Assembly: GCF_023333595.1 (NCBI RefSeq)
Contig: NZ_JAIQZM010000018.1
Location: 62,001 to 126,000, forward strand
Reading direction: 5' to 3'
DNA: 64,000 nt
Source of the DNA: Argonema galeatum A003/A1
Lineage (GTDB): Bacteria; Cyanobacteriota; Cyanobacteriia; Cyanobacteriales; Aerosakkonemataceae
The position numbers and the translations under genes were made by a program. Shown here in pieces: positions 26,684 to 34,986 of this stretch. The notes below the pieces were generated by a model. It saw only the letters and a list, made by a program, of their open reading frames with translations. It had not been told where the DNA came from and made no database searches. How positions within the stretch are numbered: the first letter of the stretch is position 1; each line of letters begins with the position of its first letter.

Positions 26684-27256
26684 GTGTTGACTAATAATGA
26701 ATTAATCGCAGCTGTGGCTGCACTGCCTACTTCATCTCTGACAGGATTAGCATTTCGTGTTATCTTCGTAAGATATCTCGATACCGCTTTATCCTCGATT
26801 GGCTCTGTCCTGGGCGGCAGGTATAATCCACCTCAAGCATTTCAAGCACTTTACCTTACCGAAGAATCCGTAACCGCCTTGCTAGAGGTAGAAGCTTTGT
26901 TTAAAACCGGGTTAAAACTCAGGTCTATTCCGAAATCACCTCTGATTGTACTTTCTATTTACTATCAATTGAACGCTGTTATAGATATCACTAATTTTGA
27001 TAACCAACAGGCATTAGGAACAAATTTACAAGAACTCACTGGAAATTGGCGGCTGATGAATGCACTGGGTCAAATCGCTCCTTCTCAAATGCTTGGAGAA
27101 GCTGCTTACAATTTACAGACAATTGAAGCTTTGAAAGTGCCTTCAGCGCGTGACCCAAATACTCACAATTTAATAGTATTTCCCGATCGACTTTCTGCAA
27201 ATAGCTCTTTGCGCGTATACGACGACTCTGGCACAATTAATGCACAACTGCCTTGA
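26684..27256 (+). CDS. RES-domain toxin
   Basis: The RES fold is shown by LAFRVIF (Arg), GGRYNPPQAFQALYLTEE (Tyr and Glu) and VPSARDPNTHNLIVFPDR (Ser), the three residues that name the family. RES toxins degrade NAD+ or ADP-ribosylate targets, like mycobacterial MbcT. I chose GTG 26684, which has AAGGA 10 bases upstream; a TTG at 26663 would overlap the antitoxin gene by 8 bases. All conserved residues are present, so it looks intact. Confidence 0.85.
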   Translation: MLTNNELIAAVAALPTSSLTGLAFRVIFVRYLDTALSSIGSVLGGRYNPPQAFQALYLTEESVTALLEVEALFKTGLKLRSIPKSPLIVLSIYYQLNAVIDITNFDNQQALGTNLQELTGNWRLMNALGQIAPSQMLGEAAYNLQTIEALKVPSARDPNTHNLIVFPDRLSANSSLRVYDDSGTINAQLP

Positions 27257-27263
27257 ACGACGT

Positions 27264-29474
27264 TCACGGTGCATGACACTCCGGTTGTGCGATTCCGGAA
27301 CTGTAGGGTGTGACAATTGGCGCTTGTGCTACCAGTTTCACTTCCCCTTTAGAGTTAATTACCCATCCTTGCGCTTCTACAATCTCAGTGCTGGCAGAGG
27401 TTTCCCCTCTGCCCCTCTGCCCCTCTGCCCCTCTGCTCCTCTGCCCCTCTGCTAAACTTGTTCTTAAATCGATCCATGTGGCGTTACCGCTGATTGGTTC
27501 GATCGGGCCTGGTGGCAAACCACCTCTACCTACGATCGCAAGTCGGCTTTGTTCTTCTGAGTTAGGACGACAAGCAGAAACAACTAGCCTGGTAGCATCA
27601 ACCAGATTGTCTGGCAAATCCACTAAGCCAGAACTGGGATTGACATTGGGGGTGTTGATAGTTACCGTACCGCTTAAAGAAGAATCCGCACCTGTTGCTG
27701 TGATATCGCTACTAGACAGCAGTTTGGGATCTAAGAGGTTAGTATCGTTAGTGTTCAGTAGAATTTGCAGTTCTTCTCTAGTAAGTGACTGAGCGCCGAA
27801 GATGCCTTGGGTATTGATGGCGATCGTACCACCTCGATCGTTGAGAGAATTGGCACTGATATCGCTATTTTCCAAAGCAGCAAGCACATCGGTGTTGATA
27901 GTGATATTGCCGCCAACGATTTGGCTTCCTCGTGCGTTAGTTGCGATCGTACTATTTTGGCGCAAGATCAAGGATTGAGTTTGCAGTCTGATACTAGCCT
28001 GATCTTCCGTTAAAGGATTATTACCTTTGATAGTTTCCGTGCTGATTTGCGCCTGATTACCCAAAAAGATGGCATCAGCCTCGACTGCGATGTTGCCTGC
28101 CGCACCAGTCCCCTTACTGGTGCTGGTCAATACAGCGCCATTGGTTATAAACAGCGATCGCGCAGTAATGTTGATGTCGCCTCCATCTCCTAAAGCATCT
28201 TCATTCACAGTGCTTTCGGCTCCCGTGGAGACTTCTTTGTTCTCCGCACCATCAAAGGAGATGGTATCGCTAGCCACAATTTTTACGTTTCCCGCTCTCC
28301 CCTGTCCAAATGTGCTGACATCCATTACAGCGCCTTGAGTGAATGCGATCGATTTGGCGGTGATGTTGATGTCGCCGCTATTGCCAATGGCATTGGAATT
28401 AATATTGTTTTCTATGCGGCTCGATGCGATTGCGATCGTTTCGGTGGCATTTAGAGAAAGGTTTCCCCCTTGAGCATCGGCTGTTCCCAAACCTTTTGCT
28501 ATCCCACCACTGAGGAGACTTGCTCCCGAAATATCTATATTCGCAGCATTAATGGTAATGCTACTGCCACCAGACCCTACCACATTAATGGCACTTTTAT
28601 TGATGATCGATACATTCGATCGCGGCACTCCTTCGGGAAATTGTAGAGACGTTTCATGAAACGTCTCTACATCACCATTTAGCCCTATCTTTCCCTCTCC
28701 TGCTAGTCCGCCTAACTCAATTTGTCCATCGGTCGCCTGTAAAATGCCGCCATCGATGATAATATTGCCGCCTGCGATCGCTATTGTATTTCCTGGCAGA
28801 ACTTCTAGGGGATTGAGAGAGCGATCGAAACTTTCCCTTTCGCCAGGGGCTCCCAAGTTCTGACCTTTCCCCTGTACCCGAATTTCACTAGGATTTCCGC
28901 TATATTGCAAACCAATCGGTACGTTGACACTCAGCAGGGGTGCGGTTTGGGGATTGGTGGCGCTGAATTCTATGCTAGAGCTAAATTTGATACTATTTGC
29001 TGTACTCGCAAACAACGATCCACCGATGTTTAGCCTTGCATTGAGGCCAAAAATAATCCCATTCGGATTAATCAGGAATAAGTTAGCGGTGCCATTAGCT
29101 CGAATTAATCCATCAATATTAGAAATCGAGTTACCTGTTACTCTTGTAAATATATTTTGGATATCCAGCCCATTGTTGAAAAATGCTTCGGTGCCAGTAG
29201 GGACAGAAAATTCCCGAAAGCTGTGGAAAAGATTGCCACCTGCTCTAGTTCCCCCCTCAATAATATTGGTATTTCCCTGCGGCGTAACGATCGAATTTAT
29301 CGGCAGGGTGGCATCTGGCACAATTTGCGCCTCACCTTCTGGAACTAACAAGGCAAAATACAAAAGTAAAAATAAAATAGTACGCGCCTTCCCCAGATTA
29401 AAAATGAAGCAGGGAAATAGGTGATTAGCTTTAGCAATATCTGACAGTTTTTGCTGCTTTGTAAACGCTGACAT
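27264..29474 (-). CDS. Two-partner-secretion (filamentous haemagglutinin-type) exoprotein
   Basis: The 736-residue protein has a signal peptide (hydrophobic core about 31-44, ending EGEAQ) and a TPS domain with NLFHSF (81-86) and NPNGIIFG (136-143). A long beta-helical body rich in short N/D/G/S repeats follows (ISNIDGL, GGNITINTD). It would be exported by a TpsB pore, which is not in this window. Two repeat elements are read in frame: the 30-base palindrome at 28642-28671 (about residues 268-277) and six CCCCTCTG octamers at 27404-27451, read as EGQRGRG-type residues near the C-terminus. Confidence 0.87.
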   Translation of the reverse strand: MSAFTKQQKLSDIAKANHLFPCFIFNLGKARTILFLLLYFALLVPEGEAQIVPDATLPINSIVTPQGNTNIIEGGTRAGGNLFHSFREFSVPTGTEAFFNNGLDIQNIFTRVTGNSISNIDGLIRANGTANLFLINPNGIIFGLNARLNIGGSLFASTANSIKFSSSIEFSATNPQTAPLLSVNVPIGLQYSGNPSEIRVQGKGQNLGAPGERESFDRSLNPLEVLPGNTIAIAGGNIIIDGGILQATDGQIELGGLAGEGKIGLNGDVETFHETSLQFPEGVPRSNVSIINKSAINVVGSGGSSITINAANIDISGASLLSGGIAKGLGTADAQGGNLSLNATETIAIASSRIENNINSNAIGNSGDINITAKSIAFTQGAVMDVSTFGQGRAGNVKIVASDTISFDGAENKEVSTGAESTVNEDALGDGGDINITARSLFITNGAVLTSTSKGTGAAGNIAVEADAIFLGNQAQISTETIKGNNPLTEDQASIRLQTQSLILRQNSTIATNARGSQIVGGNITINTDVLAALENSDISANSLNDRGGTIAINTQGIFGAQSLTREELQILLNTNDTNLLDPKLLSSSDITATGADSSLSGTVTINTPNVNPSSGLVDLPDNLVDATRLVVSACRPNSEEQSRLAIVGRGGLPPGPIEPISGNATWIDLRTSLAEGQRSRGAEGQRGRGETSASTEIVEAQGWVINSKGEVKLVAQAPIVTPYSSGIAQPECHAP
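27404..27451. repeat. Octamer microsatellite (CCCCTCTG)x6 inside the TPS gene
   Basis: Six head-to-tail octamers, one with a T substitution, are read on the minus strand as an eight-residue cycle of E-G-Q-R-G-R-G-A. The same octamer forms 13 units in the CruA/CruP-like gene (43984-44087). Confidence 0.85.
28642..28671. repeat. Perfect 30-base palindrome, copy 2 (inside a gene)
   Basis: It equals its own reverse complement and matches copy 1 (11814-11843) in both arms, with paired changes at the centre. It adds ten codons to the TPS exoprotein without a stop. Confidence 0.85.
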
Positions 29475-29499
29475 ATTTTTTCAAAACTTACACGATAAG

Positions 29500-29550
29500 G
29501 TACGTTGTTGCGCTTTAGCGCTAAAAGAGTGCTAAAGCGCAACAATGTAC
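29500..29550. repeat. Long hairpin repeat with GCGCTTTAGC arms
   Basis: Arms 29500-29519 and 29531-29550 pair over 20 bases with one mismatch around an 11-base loop. A relative with 14-base perfect arms is at 32837-32884. It lies between the TPS gene and the ABC exporter. Confidence 0.7.
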
Positions 29551-29747
29551 CCATTATCCATAAAGACTATAGAAACACTCTGTTCAAATTATTGAGATTT
29601 TCCCATAATTTTCGGCTATGAGGAATTGTTATGCTTTTGTTCAAAAAAATAACATTTTTATTCCCCCACTCCCCCGCTCCTCTGTTCCTCTGCTCCCCTG
29701 CTACAATAAAAGTAAAGATTGTTTAGATTTGTTAATTTGGGACAGCT

Positions 29748-30767
29748 ATGGCTCCCGCAGTTTTAATCGAAAAACTCCAAAAGCGTTACGGTAAGGTTGA
29801 AGCCGTCAAAGATGTTTCCTTTCAGGTAGAACCGGGAGAGATTTTTGGTCTGCTTGGGCCAAATGGCGCTGGCAAAACAACAACCATCAGATGTATCTGT
29901 ACCCTGGCGACGCCCGATGCTGGCAAAATTGAAGTATCTAGCATCAACGCGATCGCCAACCCCAAAGCAGCACGGCAAAAGCTAGGCTACGTGGCCCAAG
30001 AAGTTGCCCTCGATAAGGTGCTGACTGGTAGGGAATTACTGCAACTGCAAGCGGCATTATACCACATACCTGGCAAATTTGCCAAAGAGCGAATTGATAA
30101 AATGATAAGTTCGCTAGGATTGCAGGAATACGCCGATCAAAAAACTGGTACTTACTCTGGTGGTATCCGCAAGCGGTTGGATTTGGCTGCGGGATTGCTG
30201 CATAAACCAGATGTGCTGGTTTTGGATGAACCAACAGTAGGACTTGATATCGAAAGTCGCGTGGTGATGTGGGATATCTTGCGCCAGCTGCGGGATGCGG
30301 GGACGACTGTTTTACTGACAAGCCACTATCTAGAGGAAGTTGACGCGCTGGCTGACAGAGTGGCGATTATTGATAAAGGTGTGGTAATTGCTGCTGGTAC
30401 GCCTTCGGAGTTGAAAGATAGGGTGGGAGGCGATCGCATTACCCTCCGCATCCGCGAGTTTTGCCCGCTCGAAGAAGCAGAGAAAGCCAAAGATATGCTA
30501 AAATCTTTTCCTTTTGTGCAAGAAGCGATTATTAACGTAGCTCAAGGGAACTCGCTCAATTTGGTAGTCACGCCTCAAAGCGACGCCTTAATTACCATTC
30601 AGCAAGCTCTACAAGCGGCTGGATTACCTACTTTTGGTATTGCACAATCGCGGCCTAGTTTGGATGATGTCTATCTTGCCGCGACGGGTAGAACGCTGAT
30701 GGATGCGGAACTTGCTGCGGCTGGAAGTCGCGATCCCAAGGCGGAACGCAAACAGAATATGAAATAG
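29748..30767 (+). CDS. ABC transporter ATP-binding protein (DrrA-like)
   Basis: A 339-residue nucleotide-binding subunit with Walker A GPNGAGKTTTI (about 37-47), signature YSGGIRKRLDLAAGL, Walker B VLVLDEPTVGLD and the switch histidine TSHYLEEV. The C-terminal extension after about residue 230 is typical of drug- or polyketide-exporter ATPases of the DrrA group. It pairs with the permease gene 42 bases downstream. The substrate is unknown. Confidence 0.9.
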   Translation: MAPAVLIEKLQKRYGKVEAVKDVSFQVEPGEIFGLLGPNGAGKTTTIRCICTLATPDAGKIEVSSINAIANPKAARQKLGYVAQEVALDKVLTGRELLQLQAALYHIPGKFAKERIDKMISSLGLQEYADQKTGTYSGGIRKRLDLAAGLLHKPDVLVLDEPTVGLDIESRVVMWDILRQLRDAGTTVLLTSHYLEEVDALADRVAIIDKGVVIAAGTPSELKDRVGGDRITLRIREFCPLEEAEKAKDMLKSFPFVQEAIINVAQGNSLNLVVTPQSDALITIQQALQAAGLPTFGIAQSRPSLDDVYLAATGRTLMDAELAAAGSRDPKAERKQNMK

Positions 30768-30809
30768 GTTAATTTTTGAACAACGAAGACGCGAAGAGAA
30801 AAAAGAAAG

Positions 30810-31697
30810 ATGAGCAGTACTGTAACTCCTTCTAAACCAAATGTTAGCTTGAAGCCAGAGGCAATGCAGGTTAGTCCTGCACCGGGTTTCTTTGGCGAAC
30901 TTGTGCAAGAAACTTTGGCTTTAACTCGTCGTTTGTTTATTCAATTACAGCGGCGTCCCTCAACTTTAATTGCTGGGGTTATTCAACCTTTGATCTGGTT
31001 GGTTTTGTTTGGGGCGCTGTTTCAAAATGCGCCTAAAGGACTTTTTGGCGATACTGTAAATTACGGACAATTTCTCGCCGCTGGTGTGATTGTTTTTACA
31101 GCGTTTAGCGGCGCACTGAATGCTGGTTTGCCGATAATGTTCGATCGCGAATTTGGCTTTCTCAATCGTTTGCTGGTTGCTCCCCTGGCTTCCCGGTATT
31201 CGATCGTCTTCGCTTCGGCTATATTCATAATTACCCTCAGCGCGATTCAAACGTCAGCAATTATCGCGGCGAGTGCTTTCCTGGGTGCGGGTTGGCCCGA
31301 TCCTTTGGGTTTGGGTTTGATTTCGCTGATTCTCCTGTTACTGGTTCTCGGCGTAACGGCTTTGAGTTTGGGATTGGCTTTTGCATTACCGGGTCACATT
31401 GAATTGATTGCGGTAATTTTTGTTACCAACCTGCCTTTGCTGTTTGCCAGCACCGCTCTCGCACCTTTATCTTTTATGCCAAGGTGGTTACAGACGATCG
31501 CGACTCTCAATCCTTTGAGTTATGCGATCGAGCCAATTCGCTATCTCTATCTAAACAGTGATTGGGCGCTAAATAGCGTGGTAATGCAGGCTCCTTGGGG
31601 TGCTGTTACCTTGGGTGGGGCGCTGCTAGTGCTACTGGTTCTTGATGTGGTAGCATTTTTAACTATTCAACCCCTCTTGCGTCGAACTTTTGCTTGA
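30810..31697 (+). CDS. ABC-2 type permease (DrrB-like)
   Basis: The 295-residue protein has six hydrophobic segments (at about 50-70, 88-108, 136-160, 167-190, 200-222 and 262-288). The conserved ABC-2 signature around FGALFQNAPKGLFG and LSFMPRWLQTIATLNPLSYAIEPIRYLY is clear. It forms the membrane channel of the exporter with the ATPase just upstream. The product ends in LLRRTFA. Confidence 0.9.
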   Translation: MSSTVTPSKPNVSLKPEAMQVSPAPGFFGELVQETLALTRRLFIQLQRRPSTLIAGVIQPLIWLVLFGALFQNAPKGLFGDTVNYGQFLAAGVIVFTAFSGALNAGLPIMFDREFGFLNRLLVAPLASRYSIVFASAIFIITLSAIQTSAIIAASAFLGAGWPDPLGLGLISLILLLLVLGVTALSLGLAFALPGHIELIAVIFVTNLPLLFASTALAPLSFMPRWLQTIATLNPLSYAIEPIRYLYLNSDWALNSVVMQAPWGAVTLGGALLVLLVLDVVAFLTIQPLLRRTFA

Positions 31698-31704
31698 TTG
31701 ACAT

Positions 31705-31739
31705 CCTCCCCCGTTAAGTTTGCCCTATAACGGGGGAGG
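31705..31739. repeat. 12-bp hairpin, IS200/605-end-like or terminator
   Basis: CCTCCCCCGTTA and TAACGGGGGAGG pair perfectly around an 11-base loop. It begins 7 bases after the permease stop and is preceded by TTGACATCCTCCCC, a sequence often seen at the ends of cyanobacterial IS200/605 insertions. It may double as terminator of the ABC operon. Confidence 0.5.
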
Positions 31740-31902
31740 CTCAACCTTAGTTAAATCAGAGATTTCGCAGATTAGATTTCGCTGAGAAATTCATAAGAAT
31801 TCCTTAGTTAAAATCTCAGGCTTCAAGCCTGTAATATTTAGAGAAGTATCATCTTTTAACTGATTTACTAAGCAACAATCAACTTAAGGAACAAACAAAG
31901 CT

Positions 31903-32253
31903 ATGAACGAAAGAATTTTCACACTCAATACCCACGTTCGCTTTTCTGATAAAAGGTCTGTGGTGACTGAAATTGTGAGCAATGAAAACTCTAGCATTGC
32001 TGTTTGGGGAGTACGACCCGGACAAAAAGTTGAAGCTCATTTCCACCCCGATGGACAAGATACATGGGTGATGCTACAAGGTAACTTGACTTACCACTTG
32101 GGTAATAGCGAGAATAGAACTTTGAGTCCTGGTGAATTGGCTTTAGCGGAACAAGGTCAAGTTCACGGAGCCATTAATGAAGGAACGGAAGACGCTGTAT
32201 TCGTTTCTATCTACTCAGCACCGAAAATTGGCTACGTTAAAGCATCGCCTTAA
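31903..32253 (+). CDS. Cupin-domain protein
   Basis: The 116-residue single cupin barrel has motif 1 VEAHFHPDGQDTWVMLQGNLTYHLG and motif 2 LSPGELALAEQGQVHGAIN, with the metal-binding His/Glu-type residues (H, H, D, H). A ribosome-site-like AAGGAA is 11 bases before the start. Function and ligand are unknown. It lies 30 bases before the msrB gene and may be cotranscribed. Confidence 0.8.
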   Translation: MNERIFTLNTHVRFSDKRSVVTEIVSNENSSIAVWGVRPGQKVEAHFHPDGQDTWVMLQGNLTYHLGNSENRTLSPGELALAEQGQVHGAINEGTEDAVFVSIYSAPKIGYVKASP

Positions 32254-32283
32254 GTTTCACAGTCAGTAATTCAATGCTAGATT

Positions 32284-32778
32284 ATGAATAAACGCAATTT
32301 TTTATGGGGTGGTACAGCAATGCTTGGCACCGCCTTGTTATCACGCTATCTACCTTGGAGTTCAACAGATATGGCAACCGCAAATAATGAATCTGAAATC
32401 ACAAAAACTGAGTCAGAGTGGCGCACAATTTTGACTCCAGAACAATTTAATGTACTGCGTAAACATGGAACGGAACGTGCTCACACCAGTCCGCTTGATA
32501 AGCAATATGGTAAGGGGACTTACGTTTGCGCTGGGTGCGATCTACCACTTTTTTCATCTGAAACCAAATTCGATAGCGGTACTGGCTGGCCTAGCTTTTT
32601 TGCCCCAATTGAAGGCGCGATCGGCACATCTGTAGACAAGTCATTTTTTACGACCAGAGTTGAAGTGCATTGTCATCGCTGCGGCGGACATCTAGGTCAT
32701 GTATTTAACGATGGCCCTCAACCAACTGGCAAACGTTACTGCATGAACGGTGTATCCCTGGAATTTATTCCTAGCTGA
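32284..32778 (+). CDS. msrB: Peptide-methionine (R)-S-oxide reductase MsrB, exported form
   Basis: The 164-residue protein has a short N-terminal hydrophobic segment (about 8-24) after KRN, a possible signal or anchor without a twin arginine. The MsrB domain follows, with zinc cysteines C82, C85, C130 and C133, the GTGWPSF signature and catalytic C153 in RYCMNG. The enzyme repairs R-methionine sulfoxide; the signal suggests an extracytoplasmic role. It follows the cupin gene closely. Confidence 0.92.
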   Translation: MNKRNFLWGGTAMLGTALLSRYLPWSSTDMATANNESEITKTESEWRTILTPEQFNVLRKHGTERAHTSPLDKQYGKGTYVCAGCDLPLFSSETKFDSGTGWPSFFAPIEGAIGTSVDKSFFTTRVEVHCHRCGGHLGHVFNDGPQPTGKRYCMNGVSLEFIPS

Positions 32779-33113
32779 TATAAGCCTGGGTCGGCAGGCT
32801 TTGTTTGTGTAGCCCCAGCCTTTTTGCTTTTCAGGTATGTTGTTGCGCTTCAGCGCTTTAAGATAGCGCCAAGCGCAACAACATCCGAAATATTTAACTG
32901 TTTTTGTTCGTGTAGCCGCACCTTTAGGTTGAAAGCCCTGTTTTATATCTTGGATTCTTTGACTAACATTACGAATCTGTATATCATAGAATTATAGAAA
33001 CCGCCTTGGCGGTTAGGACATTCTGAATTGCTAAAACCCTTTATTCTAAACTCTTCTTCCCTAGCCCCTAGCCCCTAGCCCCTAGCTATAATTGGTAATT
33101 CCATTAAGGCAGT
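32779..33113. repeat. Spacer with hairpin and mobile-repeat copy
   Basis: No gene is seen. It holds the GCGCTT hairpin (32837-32884) and a 102-base copy of the ATTATAG...CTATAAT element (32991-33092). That copy contains ACCGCCTTGGCGGTT, ATTCTGAATTGCTAAAACC and a CTAGCCC run, and ends 21 bases before the next gene. Confidence 0.7.
32991..33092. mobile_element. MITE-like element, copy D
   Basis: The ends ATTATAG and CTATAAT are inverted heptamers. It has the same internal order as copy C and ends 21 bases before the DUF29 gene. Confidence 0.75.
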
Positions 33114-33590
33114 ATGAATCCAGAGTTACAGGTAAAATCTATCTTTGATACATCAAAACTTTACGAGCAAGATTTTTATTTGTGGTTGCAAACGACCGCT
33201 AAATTGTTAAAAGAAAGAAAACTAGATCTAGTGGATTTCGATAGTTTGATAGAAGAAATTGAAAGCATGGGGAAAAGCGAGAGAAAAGAATTAAAAACTA
33301 GATTGACAACCTTAATAGAACATCTTTTAAAAATTAAATATTGGCAAGCCGAAAAAGCTAATAATGCTAGGGGTTGGCGTCAAACTATTGTCGAAGAAAG
33401 AAGGAAAATTGAATATTTATTGGAAGATAGTCCCAGTCTCAGAGGATTGTTAGCAGAGCTATTTAGCGAATGTTATCTTAATGCTAGGAAAGATCTCTTA
33501 AGAAAATATGAATTAGAGGCAGAAATATTCCCAAGCGAACCTGCATTTACTCTCTTAGATATCCTCAATCCTGATTATATACCAGAGTAA
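33114..33590 (+). CDS. DUF29 domain protein
   Basis: The 158-residue helical protein has the DUF29 signature: LYEQDFYLWLQTTAKLLKER, DFDSLIEEIESMGKSERKEL, HLLKIKYW and GWRQTIVEERRKIEYLL. The family is abundant in cyanobacteria, often near toxin-antitoxin genes, and has no assigned function. As at 20026, a repeat element copy ends just upstream of the start. Confidence 0.87.
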   Translation: MNPELQVKSIFDTSKLYEQDFYLWLQTTAKLLKERKLDLVDFDSLIEEIESMGKSERKELKTRLTTLIEHLLKIKYWQAEKANNARGWRQTIVEERRKIEYLLEDSPSLRGLLAELFSECYLNARKDLLRKYELEAEIFPSEPAFTLLDILNPDYIPE

Positions 33591-33673
33591 TTACAAGAGA
33601 ACGCGATCGCATCCTGTTCGTTAGCAGGTAGAGTTTTCAAGCGGGCAATTGCTTGTTCGAGCAACTTAGTCAT
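33575..33673 (-). pseudogene. Antitoxin N-terminal fragment (addiction module)
   Basis: Starting at ATG 33673, the frame reads MTKLLEQAIARLKTLP then NEQDAIA. This matches the start of a RelB-like cyanobacterial antitoxin of about 70 residues. It then runs into unrelated codons and a stop at 33575 inside the 3' end of the DUF29 gene. The toxin and the C-terminal half are gone. It marks the left edge of the toxin-antitoxin island. Confidence 0.6.
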
Positions 33674-33681
33674 AGATCTGG

Positions 33682-33723
33682 CTATCTAATCTACAAGATG
33701 TCATTTAATTATCGCATCTACAC
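33682..33723. repeat. 42-base duplicated segment, copy 1
   Basis: A stretch starting CTATCTAAT and ending TCGCATCTACA recurs with few changes at about 37500-37541. The two copies bracket the HicAB to retropepsin part of the island. Confidence 0.65.
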
Positions 33724-33803
33724 CCCTCATCTCAAGAATGTCTGGTGAGAAAATGAATAGGTGACGAGGTGCTACGCGAGTGCGTGCCGTAGGCATATCG
33801 GTG

Positions 33804-34013
33804 TTAGTCTAAATCTTCCTCTGAAAGATCGGCATCCTTCAGCAGGCTTTTTAAAGTTCCAGTTGGTAAGTCTCGATTGCTATGAACAGGGATAGAAAGA
33901 ATGACACTAATCCCTTCTTTTGCGTAGATATGATGGCTACCAGTAACCCGCTTTAACGTCCATCCATGCCGTTCAACAATTTTACAAAGTGTTTTACCAG
34001 AAACAGATTTCAT
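33804..34013 (-). CDS. hicA: HicA-type mRNA interferase toxin
   Basis: The 69-residue protein has the dsRBD-like HicA fold (SGKTLCKIVERHGWTLKRVTG). The catalytic His lies in GSHHIY, and TLKSLLKDADLSEEDL forms the final helix. HicA toxins cleave mRNA. Its start overlaps the antitoxin stop by 4 bases. Length and the His are normal, so it looks functional. Confidence 0.88.
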   Translation of the reverse strand: MKSVSGKTLCKIVERHGWTLKRVTGSHHIYAKEGISVILSIPVHSNRDLPTGTLKSLLKDADLSEEDLD

Positions 34014-34210
34014 AATGATAGCTCGATCGATTGTTTTTCAGGTTCAAGCTCTTCCTGCTGACTAGCAACTTCCAGCCACCCTTGAATCGCATCTTTGAGC
34101 ATTTCTAATAATTGTTCGTAGGTTTCTCCCCAAGTGTGACATCCCGGCAAAGCTGGTACAGAACCACACCACACGCCATCTTCCTGCCAGATAATTGCTT
34201 TAATTTTCAT
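34010..34210 (-). CDS. hicB: HicB-type antitoxin (short form)
   Basis: The 66-residue protein consists of the partial RNase H-like HicB domain (DGVWCGSVPALPGCHTWGET, then LKDAIQGWLEVA) with no C-terminal DNA-binding domain. It should bind and block the HicA product encoded next. Confidence 0.85.
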   Translation of the reverse strand: MKIKAIIWQEDGVWCGSVPALPGCHTWGETYEQLLEMLKDAIQGWLEVASQQEELEPEKQSIELSL

Positions 34211-34457
34211 GGACTTTTCCTTACACTGCCATGAGGTTTATTTTAGCGTACTATCGGACTGAGCCTTTGCTAGCCCAAAAGAGCGATCGCTTTGCTGTAG
34301 ATTGCGCGAGATGCCTACGGCTCGGCTTTGTAGTAAGCATCCCTACCTCCCGATCGATCGATCGCTCTTTCTGTGAATAAAGCAAAGTGCGATTCGCTAT
34401 ACGCGATAGCTTCGCTTCACGCGCAGCGTTTCCGCAGGAGAATCGCATTTTTCACCC

Positions 34458-34682
34458 TCATCTTGCTGCAACAAATTCACCTACGGTTAGTCCAGCAGTA
34501 CGAATAAGGCTACGCAAAGTTCCTTTAGCTACCTCTCGATGTCTGGAACGGATAGCGTTACGGTTTCGCCTTCCTTGACCAAGATGATGTGACTCCCACT
34601 TCGACGTGCAACCTGCCAACCAAACTTTTCAAACACACCAACTACTTCGCGACCACTGAGAATAGGAAAAGCGGTAGATATA
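34458..34682 (-). pseudogene. Frameshifted second HicA toxin
   Basis: Downstream of the second HicB gene, the minus strand reads LSGREVVGVFEKFGWQVARRSG, SHIILVKEGE, TVTLSVPD and then hits a stop. A shift of one base at about 34540 (GACATCG in place of an expected GACCATCG) restores REVAKGTLRSLIRTAGLTV and a HicA-type end at 34458. No good start codon is visible either, so the toxin is probably dead. Confidence 0.75.
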
Positions 34683-34683
34683 A

Positions 34684-34902
34684 TTACGCCATAACCTCTA
34701 CCTGATGCGTCTCTACGGTAAGTGGGAAACCTCGTTCCGCACGGACTTGGAGACAGGCAAAAATGGCATCTTTAATGTTTTCTAGTGCCTCTTCTTTGGT
34801 CTGACCTTGACTGATACAGCCTGGTATACTAGGACACTCCACAATCCACATTCCATCTTCATCTCGATCGACTGTTACATTAAACCTCATCTTTGTTCGC
34901 AA
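34684..34902 (-). CDS. hicB: HicB-type antitoxin, second copy
   Basis: The 72-residue protein (MRFNVTVDRDEDGMWIVECPSIPGCISQGQT, LENIKDAIFACLQVR) is a partial HicB domain. ATG 34890 (MRFNV) may be the true start rather than 34902. Its partner HicA is frameshifted, so the antitoxin is an orphan. A 20-base piece of this gene (ACTTGGAGACAGGC) recurs as debris at about 38440-38459. Confidence 0.82.
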   Translation of the reverse strand: MRTKMRFNVTVDRDEDGMWIVECPSIPGCISQGQTKEEALENIKDAIFACLQVRAERGFPLTVETHQVEVMA

Positions 34903-34986
34903 GAATGAATTGCTTTCTTAGTATAGAACTGAGTGGATAGCAAGGGCCGATCGCCTCCGGCACGCATTCTTGTAGCATCTTTCATT

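Noticed and set aside
31705-31739. Complete IS200/605 insertion after the ABC operon
   Set aside because: Only one hairpin end is visible; no transposase and no second end, so it is listed as a hairpin only.
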